From Rhizobium sp. BT03 (GTDB lineage: Bacteria > Pseudomonadota > Alphaproteobacteria > Rhizobiales > Rhizobiaceae), in contig NZ_CP125640.1 in assembly GCF_030053155.1 (NCBI RefSeq), forward strand, positions 1,736,001-1,800,000: a DNA stretch of 64,000 nucleotides, given 5' to 3'. This document shows, piece by piece, positions 9,320-17,563 of this stretch (the first letter of the stretch is position 1; each line of letters starts with the position of its first letter). A program made the translations under genes and the position numbers. The notes beneath the pieces were generated by a model. That model was not told the DNA's origin and did not search any database. It saw only the letters and a program-made list of their open reading frames with translations.

Positions 9320-10374
9320 TGCACTCTCGCCGATTGAAGCACACGCGCGCGCGCCTCGAGATGGTTACGAAGCACATCGGCCTCAACGGCGATGACGATG
9401 ACGAGACCGATCGCGATCATTTGAAAGAACACGTCGACGCCGAGAAGGTTAAGGGCGTTGCGGATGACGCCGATTAGCACGGCGCCGATCAGAGCGTGGC
9501 CGAGATGGCCTCGTCCGCCGAGGAAGCTGGCACCGCCGATTATCACCGCCGCAATCGTATCGAGCTCCAAGAGATTGCCGTAGATCGGCGAGGCGGCGCC
9601 GGTTCGTCCCGCCAGCAGCACCGCGCCGGCGCCGGCACAAAAGCCTGAGATAATGTAGGTCGAGAGCAGAACGCCCTTTACCGGTATACCCATGCTTCTG
9701 GCGGCATTCGGCGAGCCGCCGACTGCATAGATCCATCGGCCACAGACCATTGACTTCGTCAAAATCAGAAAAAGAAGCCCGAAGATCCCGACGGCAAGGA
9801 AGGAATTGGGCACACCAAACGTCGTACCGCCGCCGATCGCAGTAACTGCATTGGGCATCCCGCGCATGGTGGTGTGGCCAGGGGCCAGTGCAAGTGCAAG
9901 GCCACGGCAGATACTCAAGGTCGCGAGGGTAATAATGAAGGGGTGTGGCAGCCTGCCATAGACAAATACCACGCCGTTTACCGCCCCGATTGCAGCACCC
10001 GAAAGCAGCATGGCCATAATGACGGCGATCGAGGCATCAACCTGCTGGTAGACCAGTCCGCCGATGACTGTCGCGAGCGCGAGATTCGAGCCGACAGACA
10101 GGTCGACACCGCGGGTCAGGATAACGAGCTGCTGCCCCATCGCCACCAGAGCAATCACCGCCGTCTGCGCCAGGATGTTCCCCAGGTTGCCGGGCTTTAG
10201 AAAAGCCGGCGTGATCAGACTGACGACGGCGATGAGGATGATGAGGATCAACAATGGGCCTAAGCCCAAAAGCTTCAGTCCTAATGTGATGCCAGATTGT
10301 CTCGGGTGGAAGGTTGCACCTTGCGAACCTCCAGGTCGGGACGAATTCTGAGGCAGAATCCCAGAGTCTTCCAA
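9316..10374 (-). CDS. Sugar ABC transporter permease (RbsC/FrcC-like)
   Basis: A 352-residue inner-membrane protein with a roughly 30-residue hydrophilic N-terminus, then about eight to ten hydrophobic segments starting at LGPLLILIILIAVVSLI. Family features are GVDLSVGSNLALATVIGG, the FIITLATLSICRGLALAL segment and the coupling-region sequence LDTIAAVIIGGASFLGGRG. It forms the channel of the importer and is the first gene of the leftward operon permease-ATPase-binding protein. It diverges from the GntR regulator at 10474, with the candidate operator at 10399-10449 between them. Confidence 0.92.
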   Translation of the reverse strand: MEDSGILPQNSSRPGGSQGATFHPRQSGITLGLKLLGLGPLLILIILIAVVSLITPAFLKPGNLGNILAQTAVIALVAMGQQLVILTRGVDLSVGSNLALATVIGGLVYQQVDASIAVIMAMLLSGAAIGAVNGVVFVYGRLPHPFIITLATLSICRGLALALAPGHTTMRGMPNAVTAIGGGTTFGVPNSFLAVGIFGLLFLILTKSMVCGRWIYAVGGSPNAARSMGIPVKGVLLSTYIISGFCAGAGAVLLAGRTGAASPIYGNLLELDTIAAVIIGGASFLGGRGHLGHALIGAVLIGVIRNALNLLGVDVFFQMIAIGLVIVIAVEADVLRNHLEARARVLQSARVQ

Positions 10375-10398
10375 ATTTCCCGAGCCTCCCTGGTTTTT

Positions 10399-10449
10399 TA
10401 TACATAAGAAACATATGATACACGTACGTCAAATTGTTTCTTATGGATA
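10399..10449. promoter_or_regulatory. Inverted-repeat candidate operator between importer and GntR genes
   Basis: CATAAGAAAC (10403-10412) and its exact complement GTTTCTTATG (10436-10445) are 23 bases apart. The arms extend by TAT/ATA (10399-10401 / 10447-10449) with one mismatch, giving 14-bp arms. A small ACGTACGT palindrome lies in the spacer at 10422-10429. The position in the 99-bp divergent intergenic region makes it the likely binding site of the adjacent regulator. The AT-rich arms may also contain the promoters. Confidence 0.65.
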
Positions 10450-10473
10450 TCTAAACATGCCGGGAGTTGTGCG

Positions 10474-11358
10474 ATGAGGACGGATACGACCTTTAAGCGG
10501 GCCTTCAATGATATGATCGATATCATTCGGACATCCGGTCTTGGGGAGGAATTGCCGTCCGAAAACGCACTGCGCGCCCAGCTTTGCGTGAGCAGAACGA
10601 CGGTGCGGAAGGTGCTGGCGGCGATGTCCGCACGTGGGATCATCATATCCGAAGCGCATAGGCGGATCATACGGGAGCGGCCGCGGCAGATAGAGCGTTA
10701 TCCGAAGGAAGAGACCTTAGCCATTTCGGAACAGGTCGAGACGAGTTTCATGGAATGGATGCTGCGCGGCGATGCCTGTCCGGGCACAGAAATCAATGAG
10801 GCTGAATTAGCTCGGAAATTCGGCGTCGCGACAACCATAGTCCGTGAATTTCTCAATCGATTTCAGAAATATGGGCTGATCGAGAGGCGTCAGAATGCAG
10901 GCTGGGTTTTTAAAGGGTTCACCGCGAGTTTCGCACTCGAACTGTTCGAAATCAGAGAAATGTTCGAAATGCGCTCCGCACGTCTCTTCGCTACCCTGCC
11001 CGACAGCTCACCCATCTGGAAGCAGGTGCGTGCAATACGAGCGGCGCATTTGGAACTGCTCGCGGACATCGATGCCCGGTTTCAGGATTTCTCGGAACTG
11101 GACAGCCGCTTCCATCGCCTGATTGTGGCTGTCGCGCCAAACCGCTTTATCGAAAGCTTCCAAGACGTGATCGCCATGGTCTTCCACTATCACTATCAGT
11201 GGAACAAGCGGGATGAACGCGCTCGGAATGAGGTCGCCATTGGGGAACATCTCGCGCTGATCGATGCCCTCGAAAGCCGCAATATCGCGTTGATCAATCA
11301 CGCTTGTCGGTCGCATCTGACCTCCGCCCGCGAAACTTTGCTTCATTCGATCGTGTAA
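10474..11358 (+). CDS. GntR/FadR-family regulator with two winged-helix domains
   Basis: A 294-residue regulator. A first GntR-type winged helix lies at about 15-65 (LPSENALRAQLCVSRTTVRK). A second lies at about 85-148 (INEAELARKFGVATTIVREF, then GLIERRQNAGWVFKG). An FCD ligand domain follows at about 152-290, with candidate metal ligands D210, H214, H259 and H281 (LDSRFHRL, GEHLALI, RSHLTS). GntR/FCD proteins normally have a single winged helix and about 230 residues. The gene diverges from a sugar-type importer and probably controls it through the inverted repeat at 10399-10449. GC content is low: I counted 33/60 in 10741-10800 and 28/60 in 10861-10920, which suggests acquisition together with the importer. 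Confidence 0.88.
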   Translation: MRTDTTFKRAFNDMIDIIRTSGLGEELPSENALRAQLCVSRTTVRKVLAAMSARGIIISEAHRRIIRERPRQIERYPKEETLAISEQVETSFMEWMLRGDACPGTEINEAELARKFGVATTIVREFLNRFQKYGLIERRQNAGWVFKGFTASFALELFEIREMFEMRSARLFATLPDSSPIWKQVRAIRAAHLELLADIDARFQDFSELDSRFHRLIVAVAPNRFIESFQDVIAMVFHYHYQWNKRDERARNEVAIGEHLALIDALESRNIALINHACRSHLTSARETLLHSIV

Positions 11359-11457
11359 CACATTGCGATTGGGGGTAGCAGAAAGCCCGACGAACCGGCG
11401 AACGAGAGGCCGGCGATCCATAGCCTCCGCAAACCAACGCGAGTTCGCGGCAGTCCT

Positions 11458-12531
11458 TTAGAGCGGCCCAGCCTTTCCGGGCATCGCTTTAACGCCGGCC
11501 TTCATCTCCCTTAGGCGCCGCTCGCGGCAGGCAACGATCGCCCGGTCGATGATCAGGCTCGGGGCGAGGTGATCCTCGAACACCATGTCGACCTCGATCA
11601 CCCGGCACTTTTCCGCGAGCTGTGCCGCCTTGCCGGGATGGCCGGAAAGGCGGACGAAATCCTTTGAAGTGGTGACGATCAACAAGCCCTGACGCTCGGC
11701 GGTCGTCAGGATGTCGTCGATCTCGTCCTCGGTCAGGTGCTCGTGGTCGCCGAAGGACTTGGCGACGGCGATTTCGGCGCCGCGCGATTCGACCGTGCGG
11801 AAGAATTTGGCGGGATCGGCGATGCCGGCAAAGGCGAGCACCTTCATGCCGGCGAGCGTGTTGTCGCCGCGCACTTTCAGCGATGCGGTGAAATAGGGCT
11901 TTGCGGCGCGCGCCGCCATGCGGACGATCCTGTCGGCGGCATTGCCGCCGCCGACCTTCAACAGCGCCGTTGCCGAACGCAGCTGCTGGCGGATCGGTGC
12001 GCGCACTGGGCCGCCGGGCACGATATGGCCGTTGCCGAGGCCGCGGGTCGCGTCGATGACCAGCAAGGCATAGTCGATCGCCAGCCGGGCGCTCTGGAAA
12101 CCGTCATCCATGATGATGAGATCGGCGCCCTCCGCCACCAGACGCTGTGCCCCGTCGACGCGCCGGCGGGAGATCACCGTCAGCGCCTCCCGGGCAAGCA
12201 GCAGCGGCTCATCGCCGACGGCGACCGCCCGGTGATGATCGGGATCGACCACCGTCGTCACATCGAGCGAGCCGCCGTAGCCGCGGCTGAGAAAACCCGG
12301 TTTCAGCCCTTTCGCCTTGGCGGCGCGGGCGATGGTCAGCGCCGTCGGCGTCTTGCCGGCGCCGCCGACGGTGAAATTGCCGACGCAGATGACCGGAATG
12401 GCAACGGAGGCGCGGCGCGCATGGGCCATGCGATGGCCGGCGATACGACCGTAGAGAAAGGAAACCGGCAGCAGCAGCCAGGCCCGCCAATCGGCTTTCC
12501 TCCACCAGAACGGCGGCGCTTCGGATATCAT
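11458..12531 (-). CDS. lpxK: Tetraacyldisaccharide 4'-kinase LpxK
   Basis: A 357-residue kinase that phosphorylates the 4' position of tetraacyldisaccharide 1-phosphate to make lipid IVA. The N-terminal hydrophobic helix ([11 protein letters not shown]) is followed by the P-loop GGAGKTPTA at about 56-64 and by [15 protein letters not shown] and IMDDGFQS, all typical of LpxK. It acts at the inner membrane. It is downstream of, and in the same direction as, a HAD phosphatase gene and waaA, but a palindromic repeat (12643-12719) sits in the 183-bp gap before it. Confidence 0.97.
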   Translation of the reverse strand: MISEAPPFWWRKADWRAWLLLPVSFLYGRIAGHRMAHARRASVAIPVICVGNFTVGGAGKTPTALTIARAAKAKGLKPGFLSRGYGGSLDVTTVVDPDHHRAVAVGDEPLLLAREALTVISRRRVDGAQRLVAEGADLIIMDDGFQSARLAIDYALLVIDATRGLGNGHIVPGGPVRAPIRQQLRSATALLKVGGGNAADRIVRMAARAAKPYFTASLKVRGDNTLAGMKVLAFAGIADPAKFFRTVESRGAEIAVAKSFGDHEHLTEDEIDDILTTAERQGLLIVTTSKDFVRLSGHPGKAAQLAEKCRVIEVDMVFEDHLAPSLIIDRAIVACRERRLREMKAGVKAMPGKAGPL

Positions 12532-12642
12532 CTTGCCGTCCCGCTCCCCTGCCCGCCTTTATCGCGGCCAGACCCCTGCTTTTCTCGACAGGCCGGATTG
12601 AGAAGCCAAAACCGATGAAAATGCAAGTCTTTACCGACCGAA

Positions 12643-12719
12643 GCATGTCGCGCAAAAGTGTGCGCGGTTTTGCGATCACGACATGCGTAAACAAAACCTG
12701 AAGCGCGACGCGCTTCAGG
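12643..12719. repeat. RIME-like element, modules 2 and 3, at the HAD gene stop codon
   Basis: Module 2 (12643-12686) pairs GCATGTCG with CGACATGC and CAAAA with TTTTG. Module 3 (12697-12719) is an odd palindrome, CCTGAAGCGCG-A-CGCGCTTCAGG. The modules have the same order and spacing as 1796-1882. Module 3 contains the stop codon (12715-12717) of the leftward HAD gene and can form a terminator-like hairpin between that gene and lpxK. Confidence 0.78.
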
Positions 12720-13437
12720 CGGGCTGCAGATCCGGCAGCAGCGTCTCGATGGCGGTGATATCGTCGAGCACATGATGGGCGGCCGCGGCAAGGGAATCGC
12801 GCGAACCGGTGCCGGTCAGCACCGCAATCCGCAGTCCGGTGCCGGCATTCAGGCCCATGTGCAGATCGTGATTGTTGTCGCCGACCATCGCCACTTCCTC
12901 AGGCGAAAGACCGGTCGCGGCGCAGAAGCCGAGCACCATGCCCGGCTCCGGCTTGACGCCGAAACCACTGTCGTAGCCGGCGATGTAATCGACATAGCGG
13001 GCGAAACCGAAACGTTCCGCCGTCTGGCGGATCGACCGTTCATTGTCGCTGGAAGCGACGCCGAGCTTGAAGCCGCGGCGATGCAGCCTTGCGAAGAAGC
13101 CGGCGAGGTCGGTCACCGGCACGGAAAATTCGGCAGCGCTGGAAAACAGCTCATCGAGGCGGACCGTCAGTTCGCCGACATCGACCATCGAGCCCGCGGC
13201 AACCAGGCCCTCGGCGATCTGGCGGGTATTGCCGGCGGCCAGCAGGCTGTCGGGAACGATATGGCCGGTCACAGGATCCATGCCGCAGGCCGACAGCAGC
13301 CGGTCGGCGAGAAGCGGGTCCCCTTCGGCGGCGATGCGGGCCAGCTCGCGGTTCACAGGCAGCCAGCTCTCGTCATAGTCGAGCAGCGTGCCGTCCTTGT
13401 CGAAGAGAATGCCTTTGATAACGGATGCTGCCGCCAT
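12715..13437 (-). CDS. HAD family hydrolase (phosphatase-like)
   Basis: A 240-residue haloacid-dehalogenase-fold protein with motif I FDKDGTLLDYD, motif II VASSDNE and motif III/IV FGVKPEPGM...MVGDNNHD. An alpha-helical cap follows motif I, as in phosphoglycolate-phosphatase-like enzymes. Its start is 9 bases from the waaA stop, so the two are cotranscribed and probably translationally coupled. The position between waaA and lpxK suggests a phosphatase linked to lipid A/Kdo metabolism, but the substrate is not visible in the sequence. Confidence 0.85.
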   Translation of the reverse strand: MAAASVIKGILFDKDGTLLDYDESWLPVNRELARIAAEGDPLLADRLLSACGMDPVTGHIVPDSLLAAGNTRQIAEGLVAAGSMVDVGELTVRLDELFSSAAEFSVPVTDLAGFFARLHRRGFKLGVASSDNERSIRQTAERFGFARYVDYIAGYDSGFGVKPEPGMVLGFCAATGLSPEEVAMVGDNNHDLHMGLNAGTGLRIAVLTGTGSRDSLAAAAHHVLDDITAIETLLPDLQPA

Positions 13438-13446
13438 GCTTTATCC

Positions 13447-14766
13447 TCAGACCTGGGCCACGGCCTTGGGCAGCAGCCGCGCCTTCACCGTCAGCGGATT
13501 GATATAGGGTTCCAGCCCCTTGACGGTAGCGGTCAGCGCACCGCGCATCTCGTGCACGGCGGTGATGCCGGCCTCGATCATGTTGCGGCGGGCTTCGTCA
13601 TTGGTCAAAAGGTAATGCACGCCCTTGGCCAGCATTTCGGTGTCGCGCACCATGCGGGCGCTGCCGCTGCGGGCAAGCTTCTGATAGGCGTCGCGGAAAT
13701 TCTGCACATGGCCGCCGGAGAGAACGGCGCAGCCGAGCATGGCGGGCTCCAGCGGGTTCTGGCCACCTTCGGCAAAGAGCGAACGGCCGACGAAAGCGAT
13801 TTCCGTCAGCCGCAAATAGAGGCCCATTTCGCCGATCGTATCGCCGAGGAAAATATCGACATCGGCCGACAGGACGTCGTCACGGGTGCGGCGGGCGACC
13901 TTCAGCCCCTGCTTGACCAGGGCCGCCTCAATCTCGTCGCAGCGCTCGGGGTGACGCGGCACGATGATCGTCAATTGACGATCGCGCTCCCTCAGCGCCC
14001 GATGGACGATGGCGGCGGCATTCTCCTCGCCGTCGAAGGTCGAGATCGCCGCCCAGGTCTTGCGGTCGCCGATCTGCTTCTTGTAGCGGGCAAGGACCGC
14101 GCCGTCATAAGGGGGTGCGTCGGTATCGACCTTCAGATTACCCGAGGTGATGACGGGAACGGCGCCGAGATCGCGGAAACGTTCGGCATCGATATCCGAC
14201 TGGGCGATGACGAGGGCGAGATTCTCGAACAAGGCTTCGGCGATGGCCGGGCGGCGGCGCCAGCGGGCAAAGGAACGGTCCGACATGCGGGCATTGATCA
14301 GGATCTGCGGAATGCGGCGGCGGCCGAGTTCCAGCACCGTTGCCGGCCAGATCTCGGATTCGGCGATGATGGCGCAATCGGGCTGCCAGTAATCGAGGAA
14401 GCGGCTGACCGAGGGCTTCAGGTCGAGCGGCACATATTGGTGGATCGCTTCGCTGCCGAGCCGCTCGGCGGCGAGCCTGGCGGAGGTGATGGTACCGGTG
14501 GTCAAAATGACATGGATGTCGCGGCGGCGGATTTCACGGATCAGCGGGATGACGGCATTGGTTTCACCGACACTTGCGGCATGGAACCAGACGAGCGGGC
14601 CCTGCGGCCGGTTGGCGCTCGGATAGCCGAAGCGCTCCAGCCGGCGCGCCCGGTCTTCCTTGCCCTTGGCCGTGCGGTAGGTGATATAGAGGCCGACGAC
14701 AGGAGAGGCCACGGTTCCCGCCAGACGGTATGCGCTCAGACCGAAGCGCGCCATCCGGGAGCTCAT
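13447..14766 (-). CDS. waaA: Kdo transferase WaaA (KdtA)
   Basis: A 439-residue GT30 glycosyltransferase that transfers Kdo from CMP-Kdo to lipid IVA at the inner membrane. The N-terminal Glycos_transf_N domain has HAASVGETNAVIPLI, where E68 is the family's catalytic base. The C-terminal half has the GT-B nucleotide-binding region (EGGQNPLEPAMLGC). An N-terminal hydrophobic segment anchors the protein. It heads the tight pair waaA-HAD upstream of lpxK, and a DUF4170 gene lies 176 bases upstream. Confidence 0.96.
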   Translation of the reverse strand: MSSRMARFGLSAYRLAGTVASPVVGLYITYRTAKGKEDRARRLERFGYPSANRPQGPLVWFHAASVGETNAVIPLIREIRRRDIHVILTTGTITSARLAAERLGSEAIHQYVPLDLKPSVSRFLDYWQPDCAIIAESEIWPATVLELGRRRIPQILINARMSDRSFARWRRRPAIAEALFENLALVIAQSDIDAERFRDLGAVPVITSGNLKVDTDAPPYDGAVLARYKKQIGDRKTWAAISTFDGEENAAAIVHRALRERDRQLTIIVPRHPERCDEIEAALVKQGLKVARRTRDDVLSADVDIFLGDTIGEMGLYLRLTEIAFVGRSLFAEGGQNPLEPAMLGCAVLSGGHVQNFRDAYQKLARSGSARMVRDTEMLAKGVHYLLTNDEARRNMIEAGITAVHEMRGALTATVKGLEPYINPLTVKARLLPKAVAQV

Positions 14767-14942
14767 CGCGCCAGTCTCCGATCCAAGATCGACATCAAAC
14801 CCATTCCCTCATTATCGTTGCGGCCGCAATGGCCGATCAATTTGTTCAGAATGCGTCAAACAATCCGATCGACGGGCGCCCGATGCACGAAGGCCGCCCG
14901 CCGAGCGTCGATCGGCCGGCCGCCCTGCCAGGGTCGGTTGCT

Positions 14943-15182
14943 TCAGGCCTTTTCCTGCGGATCGAGCAGACGATGCATATGGACGATGAAGTAGCGCATA
15001 TGCGCATTGTCGACCGTCTGCTGCGCCTTCGACTTCCAGGCCGTCAGCGCCGTGGCATAATCCGGGAAAATCCCGACGATATCGAGGCCCTTCAGATCGC
15101 GGAACTGGACGTCATCGAGGCTTTCCAGTTCGCCGCCAAAAACGAGATGCAAAAGCTGCTTCTTGTCACCGGAGTCAGTCAT
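14943..15182 (-). CDS. DUF4170 family protein
   Basis: A 79-residue protein of the DUF4170 family: FGGELESLDDVQFRDLKGLDIVGIF, then the conserved VDNAHMRYFIVHMHRLLDP. ATG 15182 is chosen because the protein starts MTDSGDKKQ just before the domain and the longer frame would run into the upstream cysQ-like gene. Its molecular function is unknown. In this window it lies between a bisphosphate nucleotidase gene and waaA, so it travels with lipid A genes. Confidence 0.85.
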   Translation of the reverse strand: MTDSGDKKQLLHLVFGGELESLDDVQFRDLKGLDIVGIFPDYATALTAWKSKAQQTVDNAHMRYFIVHMHRLLDPQEKA

Positions 15183-15243
15183 TTTTTGTTCTCTTTCTGC
15201 TATTCTCCTCCGCCACCCCATCTGCGGGATTTTGACGGAAACG

Positions 15244-16053
15244 TCAACTGTCTCGTCGTCCCGCAAAGGCCGCGAGAAACTCGCCGATGCGGGGCGTGGG
15301 CGCTGCGCAGAGGACGTTGTGGGTCACGTCGGCGCTGTTGTAGACGATCGGCCTGTCTTCGAGGTCGACGAGGCCACCGCCGGCGCGGCTGAGGATCAGA
15401 TCGGCGGCGGCCAGATCCCAATCATGCGAATTGCCCTTGACGAAGGTGCCTTCGAGACGCCCGTCCGCCACCATGGCGATGCGATAGGCAAGCGAGGGAA
15501 TGTGTTTCTGGCGGCTGACCCGGTCGCGAAATTCCGGCGGAAAGGTCTTCAACAGGTCCTCGCCGACTGCCAGGCGGCTCGTCTCCTCCGGTCCGGCGGC
15601 GGAGACGGTGACGGGCACGCCATTTTTCGTCGCCAAGCCGCCGTCGACCGCCTCATAAAGCTCCTCAAGCGCCGGCGCATAGAGCACGCCGGCGACCGGC
15701 CGGCCGCGATGAACGACCGCCACGCTGACGCACCAGACCTTCTGCCCGCCGAGAAAGGCGCGCGTGCCGTCGATCGGGTCGACGATGAACAGCGTCTCAT
15801 GCGAGAGGCGGCCGGCATCATCGTCGGTTTCCTCGGACAGCCAGCCATAATCCGGCCGGGCCTTGCGCAGAATGGTTTCGAGCGTCTTGTTGGCGGCAAA
15901 ATCGGCGGCGCTGACGGGGGAGCGGTCGCCGTTTTTCCACCAGACCTCGGGAGACTGGTTGAAGAAGCCGAACGCAACCGCACCGGCCTCTTTGGCAGCA
16001 TCGGCAATCAGCGTGAGATCGCTCTGCCAACGGGCCTTATCCCTATCATTCAT
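15244..16053 (-). CDS. cysQ: Inositol monophosphatase-family 3'(2'),5'-bisphosphate nucleotidase (CysQ-like)
   Basis: A 269-residue Mg-dependent phosphatase. Motifs are SEET at 73-76, the metal-binding DPIDGTRAF at 92-100 and the C-terminal HDWDLAAADLIL. The CysQ group removes the 3' phosphate from PAP to give AMP during sulfate assimilation; some relatives act on inositol phosphates, so the substrate is inferred. It lies 44 bases after pmbA and 61 bases before DUF4170 in the same direction, and is probably part of one leftward operon. Confidence 0.87.
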   Translation of the reverse strand: MNDRDKARWQSDLTLIADAAKEAGAVAFGFFNQSPEVWWKNGDRSPVSAADFAANKTLETILRKARPDYGWLSEETDDDAGRLSHETLFIVDPIDGTRAFLGGQKVWCVSVAVVHRGRPVAGVLYAPALEELYEAVDGGLATKNGVPVTVSAAGPEETSRLAVGEDLLKTFPPEFRDRVSRQKHIPSLAYRIAMVADGRLEGTFVKGNSHDWDLAAADLILSRAGGGLVDLEDRPIVYNSADVTHNVLCAAPTPRIGEFLAAFAGRRDS

Positions 16054-16097
16054 CCCGTCAATCCGTTTCCTGCCGTCCGTTTCTCACTGACCATTTC

Positions 16098-17444
16098 TTA
16101 TTGGCCAGCCAGCGTCATGCCTTCGATGGCGAAGGTCGGGGCCGCGACGCCGAACTTGCGGTCGATGTCGTTTGCCGGCGTCAGGCGCATGAACATCTCC
16201 TTGAGGTTCGAGGCGATCGTCACCTCGGAGACCGGGAAGGTCAGTTCTCCGTTCTCGATCCAGAAACCGGTGGCGCCGCGGCTGTATTCGCCGGTGATCA
16301 TGTTGACGCCGTGGCCGATCAATTCGGTGACATAAAAGCCATTGCCGACGCTGCGGATCAGGTCCTCCGGCGTGACGTCGCCGGGTTCGAGCGCAAGGTT
16401 GGTGGAGGACGGCGAGACGGCGGTGCCGCCGCGCACGCCGCGGCCGTTGGTCTGAAGACCGAGTTCGCGCCCGGTCGAGGTCGACAGGAACCAGTGCTTG
16501 AGGACACCGTCCTCGATCATCACCAGCCGCTCGCCCGATACGCCCTCGCCGTCGAAGGGCCGTGAGGAGGGGCCGCGCACGACCAGCGGATCGTCGGTGA
16601 TCGACAGGCCCGATTTCAGCACCTGCTGACCCATCCTGTCGCGCAGGAAGCTCGACTTGCGGGCGACGGCGGCGCCATTGATCGCGCCGGCGATATGGCC
16701 GACGAAACCGCGGGCGACGCGCGGGTCGAAGATGACGGTGACGTCCTTGCCGGTCGGCACCTGGCGCGGATTGATGCGCTTGACCACCCGTTCGCCGGCG
16801 CGGCGGCCGATTTCGGCGGGATCGTCGAGCTCTGCATAATAGAGGCGGCTGTCGTAGTCATAGTCGCGCTCCATGCCGGTGCCTTCGCCGGCGATGACGC
16901 TGACGGAATGGCCGAAACGCGAGGCCATGTAGCTGCCTTCGAAACCGTGCGAGGTGGCCAGAACCAGGCCGCCCATGCCGGCCGAGGCGCCGGCGCCGGA
17001 GGAATTGGTGACACCCTTGACCGCAAGGGCAGCCGTCTCGGCGGCAAGAGCCGCCTCGCGCAGCATCTCGGAGGAGACCGCGGTGGTATCGAGCAATTGC
17101 AGGTCGGGATAGGATTTCGAAAGATTCGCCTCATCCGCCAAGCAAGCGAAAGGGTCTTCCGGCGAGACTTTGGCCATGGCGACGGCGCGTTCGGCAAGCG
17201 CCTGGAGATCGAAGCCCGGATTGGCCGAAACGCTGGCGACGCGCTTGCCGATGAAGACGCGCAGCGAAAAATCGTCGCTTTCGGAGGATTCCGTGCCCTC
17301 GACCTTGCCGAGGCGAACGCTGACCGATTGCGAGCGTGACCGGACGACGACGGCATCGGCGGCATCGGCCCCCGCCTTCCTGGCCAGATCGATCAATTGA
17401 CTTGCGCGGGAAAGAAGTGTCGAGGAATCGATTTCTGAGGACAT
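16098..17444 (-). CDS. pmbA: TldD/PmbA family protease subunit PmbA
   Basis: A 448-residue TldD/PmbA family member; ATG 17444 is used because MSSEIDSS starts the conserved region. Family segments include RSQSVSVRLGKVEGTESS, RVFIGKRVASVSANPG, GGTAVSPSSTNLALEPG and YVTELIGHGVNMITGEYSRGA. Known PmbA/TldE proteins pair with TldD to degrade unfolded peptides and to mature modified peptides. The partner tldD is not in this window. It is the first gene of the leftward run towards lpxK and diverges from the KefB-type antiporter. Confidence 0.92.
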   Translation of the reverse strand: MSSEIDSSTLLSRASQLIDLARKAGADAADAVVVRSRSQSVSVRLGKVEGTESSESDDFSLRVFIGKRVASVSANPGFDLQALAERAVAMAKVSPEDPFACLADEANLSKSYPDLQLLDTTAVSSEMLREAALAAETAALAVKGVTNSSGAGASAGMGGLVLATSHGFEGSYMASRFGHSVSVIAGEGTGMERDYDYDSRLYYAELDDPAEIGRRAGERVVKRINPRQVPTGKDVTVIFDPRVARGFVGHIAGAINGAAVARKSSFLRDRMGQQVLKSGLSITDDPLVVRGPSSRPFDGEGVSGERLVMIEDGVLKHWFLSTSTGRELGLQTNGRGVRGGTAVSPSSTNLALEPGDVTPEDLIRSVGNGFYVTELIGHGVNMITGEYSRGATGFWIENGELTFPVSEVTIASNLKEMFMRLTPANDIDRKFGVAAPTFAIEGMTLAGQ

Positions 17445-17563
17445 GATTTGGCCTTTCCTTCGGCTTCCATTTATTGTGCACTCTTCCAAGCATCAAGGCC
17501 GCCGCCGCCGATTCTTTGTCGGGGCTGCCGGCCTGTTCCCGCCACCCGAAAGAAATCGCCCTG

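Noticed and set aside
12772..14994. Very long open frame on the plus strand opposite waaA and the HAD gene
   Set aside because: High-GC antisense shadow: the translation is Gly/Asp/Ala/His-rich without any family motif, while both genes on the other strand are clear. The same holds for the long antisense frames at 1869-3293, 17471-19804, 19638-21788, 21760-23997 and 26827-28830.
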